From: Rhodospirillales bacterium
Lineage (GTDB): Bacteria > Pseudomonadota > Alphaproteobacteria > ATCC43930 > CGMCC-115725
Assembly (NCBI GenBank): GCA_027315365.1
Contig: DAHUYF010000063.1
Span: 1 to 32,440 of the forward strand
Direction: 5' to 3'
Length of the DNA stretch: 32,440 nt
This document shows positions 32,273 through 32,440 of this stretch, piece by piece (positions within the stretch are counted from its first letter, which is position 1; every line of letters begins with the position of its first letter). The position numbers and the translations under genes are program-made. Below the pieces are notes generated by a model. The model was not told where the DNA came from, did not search any database, and saw only the letters and a list, made by a program, of their open reading frames with translations.

Positions 32273-32440
32273 ATGGCCGTGACCGAGAGCGTTTCCCATT
32301 ATACCGTCGCCGGACGCGAGACGGTGGCGGAGACCGCGGAGCTGCGCATGGTGGTGCTGACGCTGGCGGCCGGCCAGGAAGTCCCCTGGCACTGGCACAG
32401 CAACGTCAGCGACCACGTCATCTGCCTGGAAGGACCGATG
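32273..32440 (+). CDS. Cupin-domain protein, N-terminal part (continues beyond window)
   Basis: The first 56 residues of a cupin. After an N-terminal strand, W-H-W-H-S-N-V-S-D-H-V-I-C-L-E-G-P matches cupin motif 1, with likely metal-binding histidines in HWHSNVSDH. GGGAGG at 32262-32267 precedes the ATG at 32273 at a good distance. The gene runs off the window end, so motif 2 and any function remain unseen. Confidence 0.8.
   Translation, partial: MAVTESVSHYTVAGRETVAETAELRMVVLTLAAGQEVPWHWHSNVSDHVICLEGPM

Overview
The window is GC-rich and densely coded on both strands. It carries a full CtrA/ChpT regulatory pair, a fused 1160-residue indolepyruvate ferredoxin oxidoreductase, and flagellar and chemotaxis genes of alphaproteobacterial type. 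This suggests a motile alphaproteobacterium, probably of the Rhodospirillales/Reyranella-like grade. That placement is inference from gene content, not a measured phylogeny. No rRNA, tRNA, CRISPR array, insertion sequence or prophage was seen.

Layout. Positions 1-792 hold the 3' end of a MaoC-like dehydratase, a relic of an AraC-family DNA-binding domain and a small DUF302 protein. Positions 815-5822 (minus strand) are a tightly coupled operon: the FAD, molybdopterin and [2Fe-2S] subunits of a xanthine-dehydrogenase-family molybdoenzyme, then an aromatic-acid-type MFS transporter. It is divergent from 6180-9105, which encodes a PQQ alcohol dehydrogenase lipoprotein, a small cytochrome c and a periplasmic binding protein. 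That trio has the xoxF-xoxG-xoxJ order, and the dehydrogenase has the D-x-D signature of lanthanide-dependent enzymes. The divergent gap holds a pair of 15-bp direct repeats.

Positions 9290-15349 are fliJ and fliI (minus), divergent from ctrA (plus), then an orphan PAS hybrid kinase. Two perfect TTAA-N7-TTAA CtrA boxes lie in the fliI/ctrA gap. Positions 15374-22548 (minus) read mobA, chpT, cheA, cheW, cheY, cheB, cheR, with another CtrA-like box before cheA. ChpT is the phosphotransferase that feeds CtrA, so a cell-cycle/motility phosphorelay and its likely output genes are packed into about 13 kb.

Positions 22691-26668 (plus) are moaA, nadK, an argE-like deacetylase and an AstE/AspA-like zinc hydrolase. 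A convergent glycosyltransferase (26658-27545) is bracketed by two copies of a palindromic repeat, one of which encodes its C-terminal tail. Positions 27866-31348 encode the fused indolepyruvate oxidoreductase. The last kilobase holds a DUF2283 protein, an orphan 87-residue protein and the start of a cupin gene that leaves the window.

Two families of short dispersed palindromes are visible, at 12031/21087 and at 26681/27652. The regions most worth a second look are the lanthanide-type quinoprotein cassette, the ctrA/fliI/chpT/che arrangement and the nested palindromes.
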